Source of the DNA: HGM04593 sp045646965
Lineage (GTDB): Bacteria > Bacteroidota > Bacteroidia > Bacteroidales > Bacteroidaceae
Length of the DNA: 64,000 nucleotides
Direction: 5' to 3'
Assembly (NCBI GenBank): GCA_045646965.1
Contig: JAZRLR010000023.1
Location: 169,518 to 233,517 of the forward strand
Shown here: positions 7,582 through 15,562 of the stretch, piece after piece
Layout of the letters: each line of letters starts with the position of its first letter
Position numbering within the stretch: position 1 is the stretch's first letter
Translations under genes and position numbers: made by a program
The notes under the pieces: model-generated
What the model was told of the DNA's origin: nothing
Seen by the model: only the letters and a program-made list of their open reading frames with translations
Database searches by the model: none

Positions 7582-9276
7582 TTACTCTAAAATCATATCA
7601 CAAACCGACGCTCCCAGGGGTACCATCGGGAATACATTATCCTCGTTACGCACGGTCACGTTCAGCAGGAAGGGGCCGTCTGTCGAGAGCATCTCCTGTA
7701 TAGCGTCGTCGAGCTCGCTGCGGTCCTGCACAAAACGTGTGGGGATGCCGTAGGCCTCGGCAAGCTTGCAGAAGTTGGGGTTGCACATAGGTGTCCACGA
7801 ACAGCGGTTATCATAGAAGAGTTCCTGCCACTGACGCACCATTCCCAAGTAGTTATTGTCGAGAACGACCATCTTCACGGGGCACTTGTGCTCCATAATT
7901 GTTCCGAGCTCCTGCATATTCATTTGGAAACCGCCGTCACCCGCAAAGAGGCAGACAGTTCTGTCGGGACGTCCCATTGTGGCACCCATAGCTGCGGGAA
8001 GGCCGAAGCCCATAGTACCCAAGCCGCCCGAAGTAATTATGCTGTGGGGCTCTCTGTACTTGAAGTAACGTGCCGCAAACATCTGGTTCTGGCCCACGTC
8101 GGTAACGAGGATTGCTCTGTGGTCGGTTGCCTCGCTCACCTTGCGTGCCACCTCGCCCATAAGCACGGGGCCCTCGGTGGGATATATCGCCTTGTCTATA
8201 ACCTTGCTTTTCTCAATTGCGTCACACTGTGCAAAGCGGTCTATCCACTCCTGGTGGTCGGCCTCCTTGAGCAGGGCTGTAATGAGGGGCAAAGTCTCTT
8301 TACAATCTCCTATAACGGGTATGTCGATTGCGATATTCTTGTCAATCTCCACCTTGTCCACGTCGAGATGGATTATCTTTGCCTGCTTTGCGTATGTCTC
8401 CATATTACCCGTTACACGGTCGCTGAATCGCATACCCACGGCAATGAGCACATCGCACTCGTTTGTGTTCACATTGGGGCCAAGGTTTCCGTGCATACCC
8501 AGCATACCCATACACAAGGGGTGCTCCGAGGGCAGCGCCGAGAGACCGAGCAGCGTGCGTGCTGCGGGAAGATTGGCCTTTTCTATGAAATCTATGAGCT
8601 CGCGATGAGCGTTACCAAGCTCCACGCCCTGACCTACAAGTACAAAGGGACGCTTTGCGCGGTTTATGAGGTCGGCAGCCTCCTTTATCGCCTCCATATT
8701 GGGTGTGGGATAAGGAATGTAGCTGCGTACAAAATCGACGTGTTCGGGCTCGTAGAGCACCTTTGCCATCTGTGCGTTCTTTGTAAAGTCGAGCACCACA
8801 GGGCCGGGACGACCTGTGCTCGCAATGTAGAAGGCACGCGACACGGCCCACGCCACATCTTCGGCGCGACGTATCTGATAGCTCCATTTTGTGATAGGCT
8901 GTGTAATACCTACAAGGTCGATTTCCTGAAAGGCATCGGTACCGAGCACTGCCGAGCTCACCTGTCCTGCGATTACCACGATAGGTGTGCTGTCGAGCAT
9001 TGCGTCACTGATACCTGTGAGAGTATTTGTTGCGCCGGGGCCGCTTGTTACGATGCTGACACCCACTTTACCCGAACTGCGGGCATATCCCTGCGCTGCG
9101 TGAATAGCAGCCTGCTCGTGACGTACAAGTATCTGACGGAAATCCTCTTTATAATCATAAAGCGAGTCGAATACCGGTATAATCGAGCCGCCCGGATAGC
9201 CGAAGATAGTATCTACATTCTCGTTCTTCAAAGAACGGAGGAGTGCTTCACCACCGGAGATTAATTCTTTATTCAT
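7582..9276 (-). CDS. ilvB: Acetolactate synthase large (catalytic) subunit
   Basis: 564 residues. Thiamine-diphosphate enzyme that condenses two pyruvates, or pyruvate with 2-oxobutyrate. The catalytic Glu is in VRHEQAAIHAAQGYAR (Glu54). The FAD-binding middle domain is present, and the ThDP/Mg2+ motif GDGGFQMNMQELGTI is followed by VVLDNNYLGMVRQWQELFY. VTSGPGATNTLTGI near residue 80 is typical. Twenty bases separate it from ilvD upstream and 5 from ilvN downstream. Length is normal. Confidence 0.97.
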   Translation of the reverse strand: MNKELISGGEALLRSLKNENVDTIFGYPGGSIIPVFDSLYDYKEDFRQILVRHEQAAIHAAQGYARSSGKVGVSIVTSGPGATNTLTGISDAMLDSTPIVVIAGQVSSAVLGTDAFQEIDLVGITQPITKWSYQIRRAEDVAWAVSRAFYIASTGRPGPVVLDFTKNAQMAKVLYEPEHVDFVRSYIPYPTPNMEAIKEAADLINRAKRPFVLVGQGVELGNAHRELIDFIEKANLPAARTLLGLSALPSEHPLCMGMLGMHGNLGPNVNTNECDVLIAVGMRFSDRVTGNMETYAKQAKIIHLDVDKVEIDKNIAIDIPVIGDCKETLPLITALLKEADHQEWIDRFAQCDAIEKSKVIDKAIYPTEGPVLMGEVARKVSEATDHRAILVTDVGQNQMFAARYFKYREPHSIITSGGLGTMGFGLPAAMGATMGRPDRTVCLFAGDGGFQMNMQELGTIMEHKCPVKMVVLDNNYLGMVRQWQELFYDNRCSWTPMCNPNFCKLAEAYGIPTRFVQDRSELDDAIQEMLSTDGPFLLNVTVRNEDNVFPMVPLGASVCDMILE

Positions 9277-9296
9277 CGGTTATCTTTTTTAAGTTT

Positions 9297-11102
9297 TTAC
9301 TCTTTAATTATTCTAACGCCACCCTTGTCGGCCGAGCTCACCATATTGGCATAAGCCTTGAGGCTCTTTGATATAACTCTGTCGCGTGTGAGGGGGAACA
9401 TTTCGCGCGCTGCAAGTTCCTCGTCGGTGAGTTTCACGTTGATTGTGCGTGCAGGGATATCTATTTCAATGATATCGCCGTCGCGCAACTTACCGATGTT
9501 TCCGCCTGCGGCAGCCTCGGGTGAGATGTGACCGATGCTCAAGCCCGATGTTCCGCCACTGAAACGGCCGTCGGTAATGAGCGCGCACTCCTTGCCCAGA
9601 TGGCGCGATTTAATATATGATGTGGGATAGAGCATCTCCTGCATACCGGGACCACCCTTGGGGCCCTCGTACACAATTACAACTACATCGCCGGCTTTTA
9701 CATCGCCGCCCAAAATACCCTCAACGGCAGCATCCTGCGAGTCGAATACCTTGGCTGTACCTGTAAATTTCCAAATGCTCTCATCTACGCCTGCGGTTTT
9801 TACCACGCAGCCGTCCTGTGCTATATTTCCAAAGAGGATGGCCAATCCGCCGTCCTTTGTGTATGCGTGCTCAATGTCGCGTATGCAACCGTTCTCGCGG
9901 TCGGTGTCGAGTGTCTCGTACACCTCGCTCTGCGAGCCCATCTGGTTGCTGAACACGTTGGCAGGGCCTGTGCTGTATATGCGCTGTGCCTCGGCATCTA
10001 CAGTTGCACCTGTAATGCAGTATTTCTCAATGTCCTCGCCCAGAGTAGCACCGTTCACGCGCTTGAGCGATGTGTTCAAAAGGCCGCCCTTGGCGAGCTC
10101 ACCCATAATTCCTATGATACCGCCTGCACGTCCGCAATCCTGTACGCTGTATTTGGGGCCGTTGGGAGCCAGCTTGCACAAACAGGGAACGGCACGGCTC
10201 AAGCGGTCGATGTCGGCCATCTTAAAGTCTACGCCGGCCTCCTGTGCCACTGCGAGCAGGTGCAGGATGGTATTTGTAGAGCCTCCCATCGCAATGTCGA
10301 GTGTCATTGCGTTGAGGAACGCGTCGCGCACGGCTATGCTGCGAGGCAGAACGCTGTCGTCGCCCTCCTCATAGTATTTAAGGGCGTTTGTGACAATCTG
10401 TTTTGCGGCGTCCTTGAGCAACTGCACGCGGTTTGTGTGTGTCGAAAGTATTGTACCGTTACCGGGCAACGAAAGACCGATAGCCTCGGTAAGAGAGTTC
10501 ATTGAGTTGGCGGTGAACATACCCGAGCAGCATCCGCAACCGGGGCAAGAGCGTTTCTCAACCTCGGCGAGCTCTTCGTCGCTCACGCTTGTATCGGCAG
10601 CTTTCACCATAGCCGAGATAAGGTCGAGGTTCTCACCCTTCCAGGTACCCTTTTCCATAGGGCCGCCCGATACAAACACTGTGGGAATGTTAAGGCGCAT
10701 AGATGCCATAAGCATACCCGGGGTAATTTTGTCGCAGTTCGAGATACATACGAGGGCGTCTACCTTGTGGGCGTTGCACATATACTCCACGCTGTCTGCA
10801 ATGATATCGCGCGAGGGAAGAGAGTACAACATACCGTCGTGTCCCATAGCAATTCCATCGTCTATTGCAATGGTATTGAACTCCGCTGCATAGCAGCCGA
10901 GTTTTTCAATTTCGCGCTTCACAATCTGACCGGCCTCGTGCAAGTGAGTGTGTCCCGGAACGAGCTGTGTAAATGAGTTGGCGATTGCGATGATGGGCTT
11001 TCCAAACATCTCGCGTTTCATACCGTTGGCAATCCACAGTGCTCGGGCACCCGCCATACGGCGTCCCTCGGTGCATTGTGCGCTTCTTAATTTATTTTTC
11101 AT
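9297..11102 (-). CDS. ilvD: Dihydroxy-acid dehydratase
   Basis: 601 residues. Fe-S enzyme that removes water from 2,3-dihydroxy acids, the third common step of valine and isoleucine synthesis. Cluster cysteines are visible at Cys123 (CISNCDKITPGM) and in RSCPGCGCCSGMFTANSMN (Cys186-192). The C-terminal GRFSGGTSGLSIGHISPEAA motif near the active site is intact. It is the first structural gene of the operon, after an attenuator leader of about 240 bases. No clear Shine-Dalgarno sequence precedes the ATG, as is usual in this phylum. Confidence 0.97.
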   Translation of the reverse strand: MKNKLRSAQCTEGRRMAGARALWIANGMKREMFGKPIIAIANSFTQLVPGHTHLHEAGQIVKREIEKLGCYAAEFNTIAIDDGIAMGHDGMLYSLPSRDIIADSVEYMCNAHKVDALVCISNCDKITPGMLMASMRLNIPTVFVSGGPMEKGTWKGENLDLISAMVKAADTSVSDEELAEVEKRSCPGCGCCSGMFTANSMNSLTEAIGLSLPGNGTILSTHTNRVQLLKDAAKQIVTNALKYYEEGDDSVLPRSIAVRDAFLNAMTLDIAMGGSTNTILHLLAVAQEAGVDFKMADIDRLSRAVPCLCKLAPNGPKYSVQDCGRAGGIIGIMGELAKGGLLNTSLKRVNGATLGEDIEKYCITGATVDAEAQRIYSTGPANVFSNQMGSQSEVYETLDTDRENGCIRDIEHAYTKDGGLAILFGNIAQDGCVVKTAGVDESIWKFTGTAKVFDSQDAAVEGILGGDVKAGDVVVIVYEGPKGGPGMQEMLYPTSYIKSRHLGKECALITDGRFSGGTSGLSIGHISPEAAAGGNIGKLRDGDIIEIDIPARTINVKLTDEELAAREMFPLTRDRVISKSLKAYANMVSSADKGGVRIIKE

Positions 11103-11168
11103 AACAAGTAAATCTTTTTTAGAACCCGGGAGGGATGCAGTTTGTGCACCGTCCTATGTTCAAGTAAT

Positions 11169-11199
11169 AAAAAAGCCCTCCTCGTTAATAGAGAAAGGC
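11169..11199 (-). terminator. Attenuator terminator hairpin of the ilv leader
   Basis: On the minus strand GCCTTTCTC (11199-11191) pairs with GAGGAGGGC (11183-11175) around a 7-base loop, with two G-U pairs, followed by six U (11174-11169). It lies between the leader peptide and ilvD, so it would stop transcription before the structural genes unless the 5' arm is held by the antiterminator at 11219-11227. Confidence 0.85.
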
Positions 11200-11218
11200 A
11201 CGTTTCAACATACACACA

Positions 11219-11227
11219 GCCCATCTC
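11219..11227 (-). promoter_or_regulatory. Antiterminator arm overlapping the leader-peptide stop codon
   Basis: The minus-strand sequence GAGATGGGC can pair with the terminator 5' arm GCCTTTCTC at eight of nine positions (one U-U mismatch, one G-U pair). It overlaps the TGA stop of the leader peptide (11226-11228). A ribosome at the stop would mask it and allow termination. A ribosome stalled upstream at Val/Ile codons would leave it free and allow read-through. Confidence 0.65.
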
Positions 11228-11294
11228 ATCCCATTTTTTGCGATAGGACGACCACCACGTTAATGGTGTTGATGGAAATTGTGCGAACGAGCAT
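11226..11294 (-). CDS. ilv operon leader peptide (22 aa, rich in Ile/Val/Leu)
   Basis: A 22-codon ORF with ATG at 11294 and TGA at 11228-11226. The product begins MLVRTISINTINVVVV and ends in LSQKMG. Nine of its first 17 residues after Met are Leu, Val or Ile, including four consecutive Val codons (GTG GTG GTC GTC). It lies about 50 bases after a predicted start site and 26 bases before the attenuator hairpin. This is the arrangement of classical translation-coupled attenuation, as in enterobacterial ilv leaders, with the residues being exactly the end products of this operon. Composition and position together make chance unlikely. Confidence 0.88.
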   Translation of the reverse strand: MLVRTISINTINVVVVLSQKMG

Positions 11295-11321
11295 AATTCT
11301 TTTCTATAATAATAAAATTAA

Positions 11322-11339
11322 GACAACCGCTTGGTTGTC
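11322..11339 (-). promoter_or_regulatory. Hairpin at the 5' end of the ilv leader transcript
   Basis: GACAACC-N4-GGTTGTC forms a perfect 7-bp stem just after the predicted transcription start (around 11345) and before the leader peptide. It could stabilise the mRNA 5' end or act as an operator; there is no direct evidence for either. Confidence 0.4.
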
Positions 11340-11351
11340 GTTATTTGCCCG

Positions 11352-11382
11352 CAAAAATAATCTCTTTTTTCAGCATAACAAA
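11352..11382 (-). promoter_or_regulatory. Promoter of the ilv operon
   Basis: On the minus strand TTTG (11382-11379) is followed after exactly 19 bases by TATTTTTG (11359-11352), matching the Bacteroidota housekeeping consensus TTTG-N19-TAnnTTTG. Transcription should start near 11345 and run through the leader peptide and attenuator. Confidence 0.8.
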
Positions 11383-11652
11383 AAAAATAATGAAAAATTA
11401 ACGGCCACAGTATCAAAAAAGAGCGAAAAAGTGATTTTTGCATAAGAGGTTAAGAAATTAGCTCCTTTGCACAGTGTATAAACAGCACAAAATCAGCAGT
11501 TTTTTCCCTCTCGCGCTACCTTTATTAATTGATTTTATCTATTAATACTATTGAAAGTAACTTATTATTTAATCTATTTTATGCTTTTTTAGCAGTACCT
11601 TTGCACATTCCTAACGACAATGTGAAGAACTATTCAAAAATTATATAAAACA
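11383..11652. other. AT-rich divergent intergenic region between ilv and the AspT-type gene
   Basis: No coding potential seen. On the right side TACCTTTG at 11596-11603 (+) is a good -7 box about 50 bases before the transporter start, but no TTTG lies at the matching -33 distance. The stretch 11510-11590 is very AT-rich. I see no hairpin or repeat worth naming. Confidence 0.5.
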
Positions 11653-13326
11653 ATGGATTTTATCTTGAATCTTCTGCAAGGAAATGCAGGTCAATGGAGC
11701 GGCGGAATCGCACATTCGATGATTATACTTGCACTTACCATTGCATTCGGAGTAATGCTTGGCCGCGTAAAGGTGGCGGGAATCTCTTTCGGTGTAACGT
11801 GGATTCTTTTCGTGGGAATTATCTTTTCACACTTCGGCTACACACTCGACGGCGACCTTTTACATTTTGTAAAGGAGTTCGGACTTATTTTGTTTGTCTT
11901 TTCTATCGGACTGCAGGTGGGCCCCGGATTCTTTTCGAGTTTTAAATCGGGCGGCATCACCCTGTGTGCCATAACCTGTGTAATTGTGCTTTGCGACGTA
12001 CTCGCAGCATTGGGCGTACACTTTGCCACAGGCACTCCCATCACCACCGTAACAGGTATCCTTTCGGGAGCCGTAACAAACACCCCCGGCCTCGGTGCAG
12101 CGCAGCAGGCATACAGAGAGATTACCGGAACATCGGCGACCGACATTGCGCTCGGCTATAGTGTAGCCTATCCCCTCGGAGTCATTGGCTGCATCCTCTC
12201 GATGCTTGCCATAAAAGCAGTTTTCTACAAGAAAGACATCATCCCTGCCCACGACGACACAAAGAAAGACCTCAACGTGGAACCTTTGACCATAGAGATA
12301 AAGAACCCCACCATAGCAGGGAAAACTCTCGCAAGCATACACCGCACACTGAACTACGACTTTGTGGTATCGCGCATTATGCACAGCACTACAAAAGCCA
12401 TTGAGATAGCCGACTCGAACAGCACAATGCAGGTGGGCGACAAGATACTTGTAATTGTAAAACCCTCACAGCGCGAGAGCATCCTCAACCTCTTCGGCAG
12501 CGAGTGCATCGTAGACTGGGACAAGGCCGACGGACAGTTCAAGTCGCGCAAGATTATTGTGACAAACCCCAAACTCAACGGCATTGCACTCTCAAAATTG
12601 AGCCTGCGCCAGAACTTTAAGGTAAACCTCACAAGAGTGAACCGTGCGGGTATCGACCTTGTGGCCGCACCCGAACTGCGTCTGCAACTGGGCGACGTAG
12701 TTACCGTAGTGGGACTCGACAGCTCGGTGGGCAGTGTCAAGAGAATCCTCGGTGACTCGCGCAAACGCCTTGACCACCCCAACCTCATCCCCATCTTCAT
12801 AGGTATCGCACTCGGTTGCATCCTGGGAAGCCTCCCCATATTTGTCCCCGGAATGTCACAGCCCGTCAAGTTGGGACTTGCAGGCGGCCCGCTTGTAGTG
12901 GCAATCCTCATCAGCTATTTCGGCCCTAAATATCGCCTTGTCACATACACCACAATGAGCGCCAATCTTATGATAAGAGAGATAGGAATTTCTCTCTTCC
13001 TTGCCTGCGTGGGACTCGAGGCGGGCAAAGGATTTGTAGACACCATCGTAAACAACGGCGGTTTGTGGTGGGTGCTCTACGGAGCTTTCATTACCATCGT
13101 GCCCCTGATAATTGCAGGAACCGTGGGACGTTTCGGCTTCAAGATTCCTTACATCACCCTCATCGGAGTAATGTCGGGCTCTTGCACAAACCCTCCCGCC
13201 CTTGCATTTGCCAACGAGCAGGACAAGAACAGCGACAAAGCATCTGTGGGATATGCCACAGTCTACCCCCTCGCAATGTTTTTGCGAATACTCACAGCAC
13301 AGCTTATTATTCTGCTCTTCTGCTAA
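11653..13326 (+). CDS. AspT/YidE/YbjL-family putative transporter with two TrkA-C domains
   Basis: 557 residues. Two hydrophobic AspT-type halves (about residues 15-190 and 380-557) flank a soluble middle with two TrkA-C (RCK_C) modules: one around LTIEIKNPTIAGKTLASIHR to VGDKILVIVKP, and one around SRKIIVTNPKLNGIALSKL to LGDVVTVVGL. The repeat signatures SGAVTNTPGLGAAQQAY and SGSCTNPPALAFANEQ mark the duplicated transport domains. Family members include aspartate:alanine exchangers, but most such as YidE are uncharacterised, and the substrate is unknown. Monocistronic, divergent from ilv, and followed by a strong shared terminator. Confidence 0.9.
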   Translation: MDFILNLLQGNAGQWSGGIAHSMIILALTIAFGVMLGRVKVAGISFGVTWILFVGIIFSHFGYTLDGDLLHFVKEFGLILFVFSIGLQVGPGFFSSFKSGGITLCAITCVIVLCDVLAALGVHFATGTPITTVTGILSGAVTNTPGLGAAQQAYREITGTSATDIALGYSVAYPLGVIGCILSMLAIKAVFYKKDIIPAHDDTKKDLNVEPLTIEIKNPTIAGKTLASIHRTLNYDFVVSRIMHSTTKAIEIADSNSTMQVGDKILVIVKPSQRESILNLFGSECIVDWDKADGQFKSRKIIVTNPKLNGIALSKLSLRQNFKVNLTRVNRAGIDLVAAPELRLQLGDVVTVVGLDSSVGSVKRILGDSRKRLDHPNLIPIFIGIALGCILGSLPIFVPGMSQPVKLGLAGGPLVVAILISYFGPKYRLVTYTTMSANLMIREIGISLFLACVGLEAGKGFVDTIVNNGGLWWVLYGAFITIVPLIIAGTVGRFGFKIPYITLIGVMSGSCTNPPALAFANEQDKNSDKASVGYATVYPLAMFLRILTAQLIILLFC

Positions 13327-13348
13327 AGAGCACTTCACATATAAAAAA

Positions 13349-13380
13349 GCGTGATGCAGCCTCGGAGGGCTGCATCACGC
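13349..13380. terminator. Bidirectional terminator between convergent genes
   Basis: A perfect 12-bp stem (GCGTGATGCAGC and complement) with an 8-base loop, flanked by AAAAAA on the left and TTTTT on the right. It can end both the rightward transporter transcript and the leftward FecCD-type operon. Confidence 0.92.
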
Positions 13381-13398
13381 TTTTTACACAAGATATAT

Positions 13399-14433
13399 CT
13401 ATCGGCGCAGCGCCTTGTCCTTGAGCACCACATATATGATTACCGGAGCACCGATGACAGGCGTTACGGCTCCCAGCGGCAAGAGCCCTCCGGCTCCCGG
13501 CAGCTGACACACAATATTACACAAAAGAGCCACAGAACTGCCCAAAAGAATTGTCACAGGCAGCAGCACACGGTGATTCTCTGTGCCCACGGCAAGACGC
13601 GCAAGATGCGGAACGGCAAGCCCCAAGAAAGCTATCGGCCCGCAGAAAGCTGTCACCGCGGCAGTGAGCACCCCCACAATAATCAAAAGAGCAGCCCTCA
13701 CACGCTTTGTGTCCACACCGAGGTTACGGGCATAGTTATCGCCGAGTAGCAACGCATTGAGCGGCTTCACCATAAGCAGTGCACACAGAAGCATAGAGCC
13801 CGTGACAGCCACAAAAAGCGGCAAGTGTCCCAACGACACAGCGCCAAAGCTGCCCATACCCCAAATGAGATAGGAGTGTACCCCCTCGGCGGTAGAGAAA
13901 TAGTTGAGCAACGAAATCACCGACGAGGTGAGATAACTTATGGCAAGGCCCGCAATGAGCAGAAAAATATTATTTGAAAGCAACGACGAGAGAGCAAGCA
14001 CAATAAGAATTATGCACAAAGCCCCCACAAAAGCACCACAGAGCACCGCCACATAGCCACCTACAGAGGCCGTGCCGGCAGCCACCACACCTTGCAGAAG
14101 CAGCATAACTACAGCCACCCCAAGCCCCGCTCCGCTGTTTATACCAAGCACTTCGGGGCCCGCAAGAGGGTTACTGAAAAGAGTCTGCAACAGAAGGCCC
14201 GCCACCGACAGCGACGCACCGGCAAAGAGCGCCGTCACCGCCTGCGGAAAGCGTGTCTCGGCTACAATGAGACGCCACCCCTCGTTGCCGCCATCGCCTC
14301 CCGTCAATATATCGAATACCGACAGAAAGGGGATATCCACAGAACCACGGAAAATGTTTGCGGCAAAGAGCAACAAAAGCAACACACCCCACACACCGAA
14401 AAGCACCGCAGCACTACTCTTGCATTTTTTCAT
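13399..14433 (-). CDS. FecCD-family ABC transporter permease
   Basis: 344 residues with about nine or ten membrane segments. VAETRFPQAVTALFAGASLSVAGLLLQTLFSNPLAGPEVLGINSGAG and the coupling region FCGPIAFLGLAVPHLAR are hallmarks of the iron-siderophore, haem and cobalamin permease family. It overlaps the upstream substrate-binding lipoprotein gene by 20 bases. It is the last gene before a terminator, so the ATPase normally next to such permeases is absent from this cluster. Substrate (Fe3+ chelate, haem or corrinoid) cannot be decided. Confidence 0.92.
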   Translation of the reverse strand: MKKCKSSAAVLFGVWGVLLLLLFAANIFRGSVDIPFLSVFDILTGGDGGNEGWRLIVAETRFPQAVTALFAGASLSVAGLLLQTLFSNPLAGPEVLGINSGAGLGVAVVMLLLQGVVAAGTASVGGYVAVLCGAFVGALCIILIVLALSSLLSNNIFLLIAGLAISYLTSSVISLLNYFSTAEGVHSYLIWGMGSFGAVSLGHLPLFVAVTGSMLLCALLMVKPLNALLLGDNYARNLGVDTKRVRAALLIIVGVLTAAVTAFCGPIAFLGLAVPHLARLAVGTENHRVLLPVTILLGSSVALLCNIVCQLPGAGGLLPLGAVTPVIGAPVIIYVVLKDKALRR

Positions 14434-15562
14434 AATACCTTAATTTGTAATCGCCCGCAAGCGAAGGGTGAAATATTGCGATAAGCTCTTTCAAGAGAAT
14501 ATCGGGACGAAAGGGCGTCTCGTCGTAAAAAGGACGATGCGCCGTGTTACAGGCATAGATATTGCGCTCCTTATATGCCTTGAAGTGGCCGTAACCGCGA
14601 AAATCGTCGAGCAGCGAAGCGTAATTCTTGTCTGTCTTGGAATTGTATTTTATGAGCCAGAAGTCGGCATCGGCAGCACGGGCGAGCACCGTCTCATAAG
14701 AGAGAGGCACAGAGCCGCTGCCCTCGTTATAATCGAAGAGATAACGCGCACCCGCCATAGAATAGAGCTGCCCCATAGTGCTCTCACCCGCCGGCATATA
14801 CCACGCAGAGCTACTCTTGAGCTCACACATAAGCGAGGGGCGGTGAGGGAGTTTTTCCACGCTCTCACGCAAAGCCGCAAATGTGTCGCACACGGCAAAG
14901 AAGAGAGAGTCGGCCTTGCGGCCACACCCCGCAAGACGGCCATAGAAACGCATCCACTCGGCAGCGGCGAGGGGCGAAGATTCCATATATTCGGCACACT
15001 CCACAATGGGGAACGGCAGTTTTTCTATCTTGCCATAGCCGCCATTTTCAAAAGGCAACACAAAAACCGCGTCGGGAGAGAGCTGCACCACCCTCTCTGC
15101 ATCCACATTCATCGTGCTGCCGCAGTCGGCCACAGAACCCGCAGATATTCTCTCGTGAACTTCGGGCAATAAAATATATTTCGCATCACACACGCCGCCC
15201 ACGGCATCCATCTGCCCCAGAGAGTGATAGAGACAAGTGTGCACAGCCGAGAAAAGCAGCATATTACAAAGAGGAGTGCGCACGAGAGTGCCTGCAGGCA
15301 TACTGCGAGGCACAGCAGAGTCGCGCGGCACAAGCAGATAGCGATGCATAAGCCCGCCGCGCCACGGGTTTTCAATCTCGGCAACCGAGAAACTGTCACA
15401 CTCCACAAAACGCAACAGGCGCGAGTGAAGCATAGGCAACGTATCGCCCTCAATGGCAACGCCGCGCCTGCCACCACCGGCACAGGAACACATAAGAGCA
15501 AGCACACACAGCTTGCAGAAAAAGAAAAACAGACAAGAGCCCCTCATTGCAGCCACACTCAT
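14414..15562 (-). CDS. ABC transporter substrate-binding lipoprotein (FecB/BtuF-like)
   Basis: 382 residues. The N-terminus has a hydrophobic stretch ending in ALMCSC, a lipobox-like site, so the protein is probably anchored to a membrane and faces the periplasm. The body matches class III binding proteins: LGQMDAVGGVCDAKYILLPEVHERI near residues 114-134, the lobe-linking helix and VERVVQLSPDAVFVLPFE-like segment, and a C-terminal RPFYDETPFRPDILLKELIAIFHP. The assigned ATG overlaps the stop of the DAHP synthase gene in ATGA; an in-frame ATG five codons later is an alternative. Works with the permease at 13399-14433. Confidence 0.88.
   Translation of the reverse strand: MSVAAMRGSCLFFFFCKLCVLALMCSCAGGGRRGVAIEGDTLPMLHSRLLRFVECDSFSVAEIENPWRGGLMHRYLLVPRDSAVPRSMPAGTLVRTPLCNMLLFSAVHTCLYHSLGQMDAVGGVCDAKYILLPEVHERISAGSVADCGSTMNVDAERVVQLSPDAVFVLPFENGGYGKIEKLPFPIVECAEYMESSPLAAAEWMRFYGRLAGCGRKADSLFFAVCDTFAALRESVEKLPHRPSLMCELKSSSAWYMPAGESTMGQLYSMAGARYLFDYNEGSGSVPLSYETVLARAADADFWLIKYNSKTDKNYASLLDDFRGYGHFKAYKERNIYACNTAHRPFYDETPFRPDILLKELIAIFHPSLAGDYKLRYYEKMQE

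Noticed and set aside
7888..9264. 458-residue open frame on the plus strand
   Set aside because: It is antisense to the intact ilvB gene, has Cys/His-rich composition unlike real proteins here, and no promoter or recognisable domain. It results from codon bias in ilvB.
11103..11168. A second hairpin between the attenuator and ilvD
   Set aside because: GAAC/GTTC and TGCA/TGCA can pair, but the middle of the stem has several mismatches. Too weak to claim.
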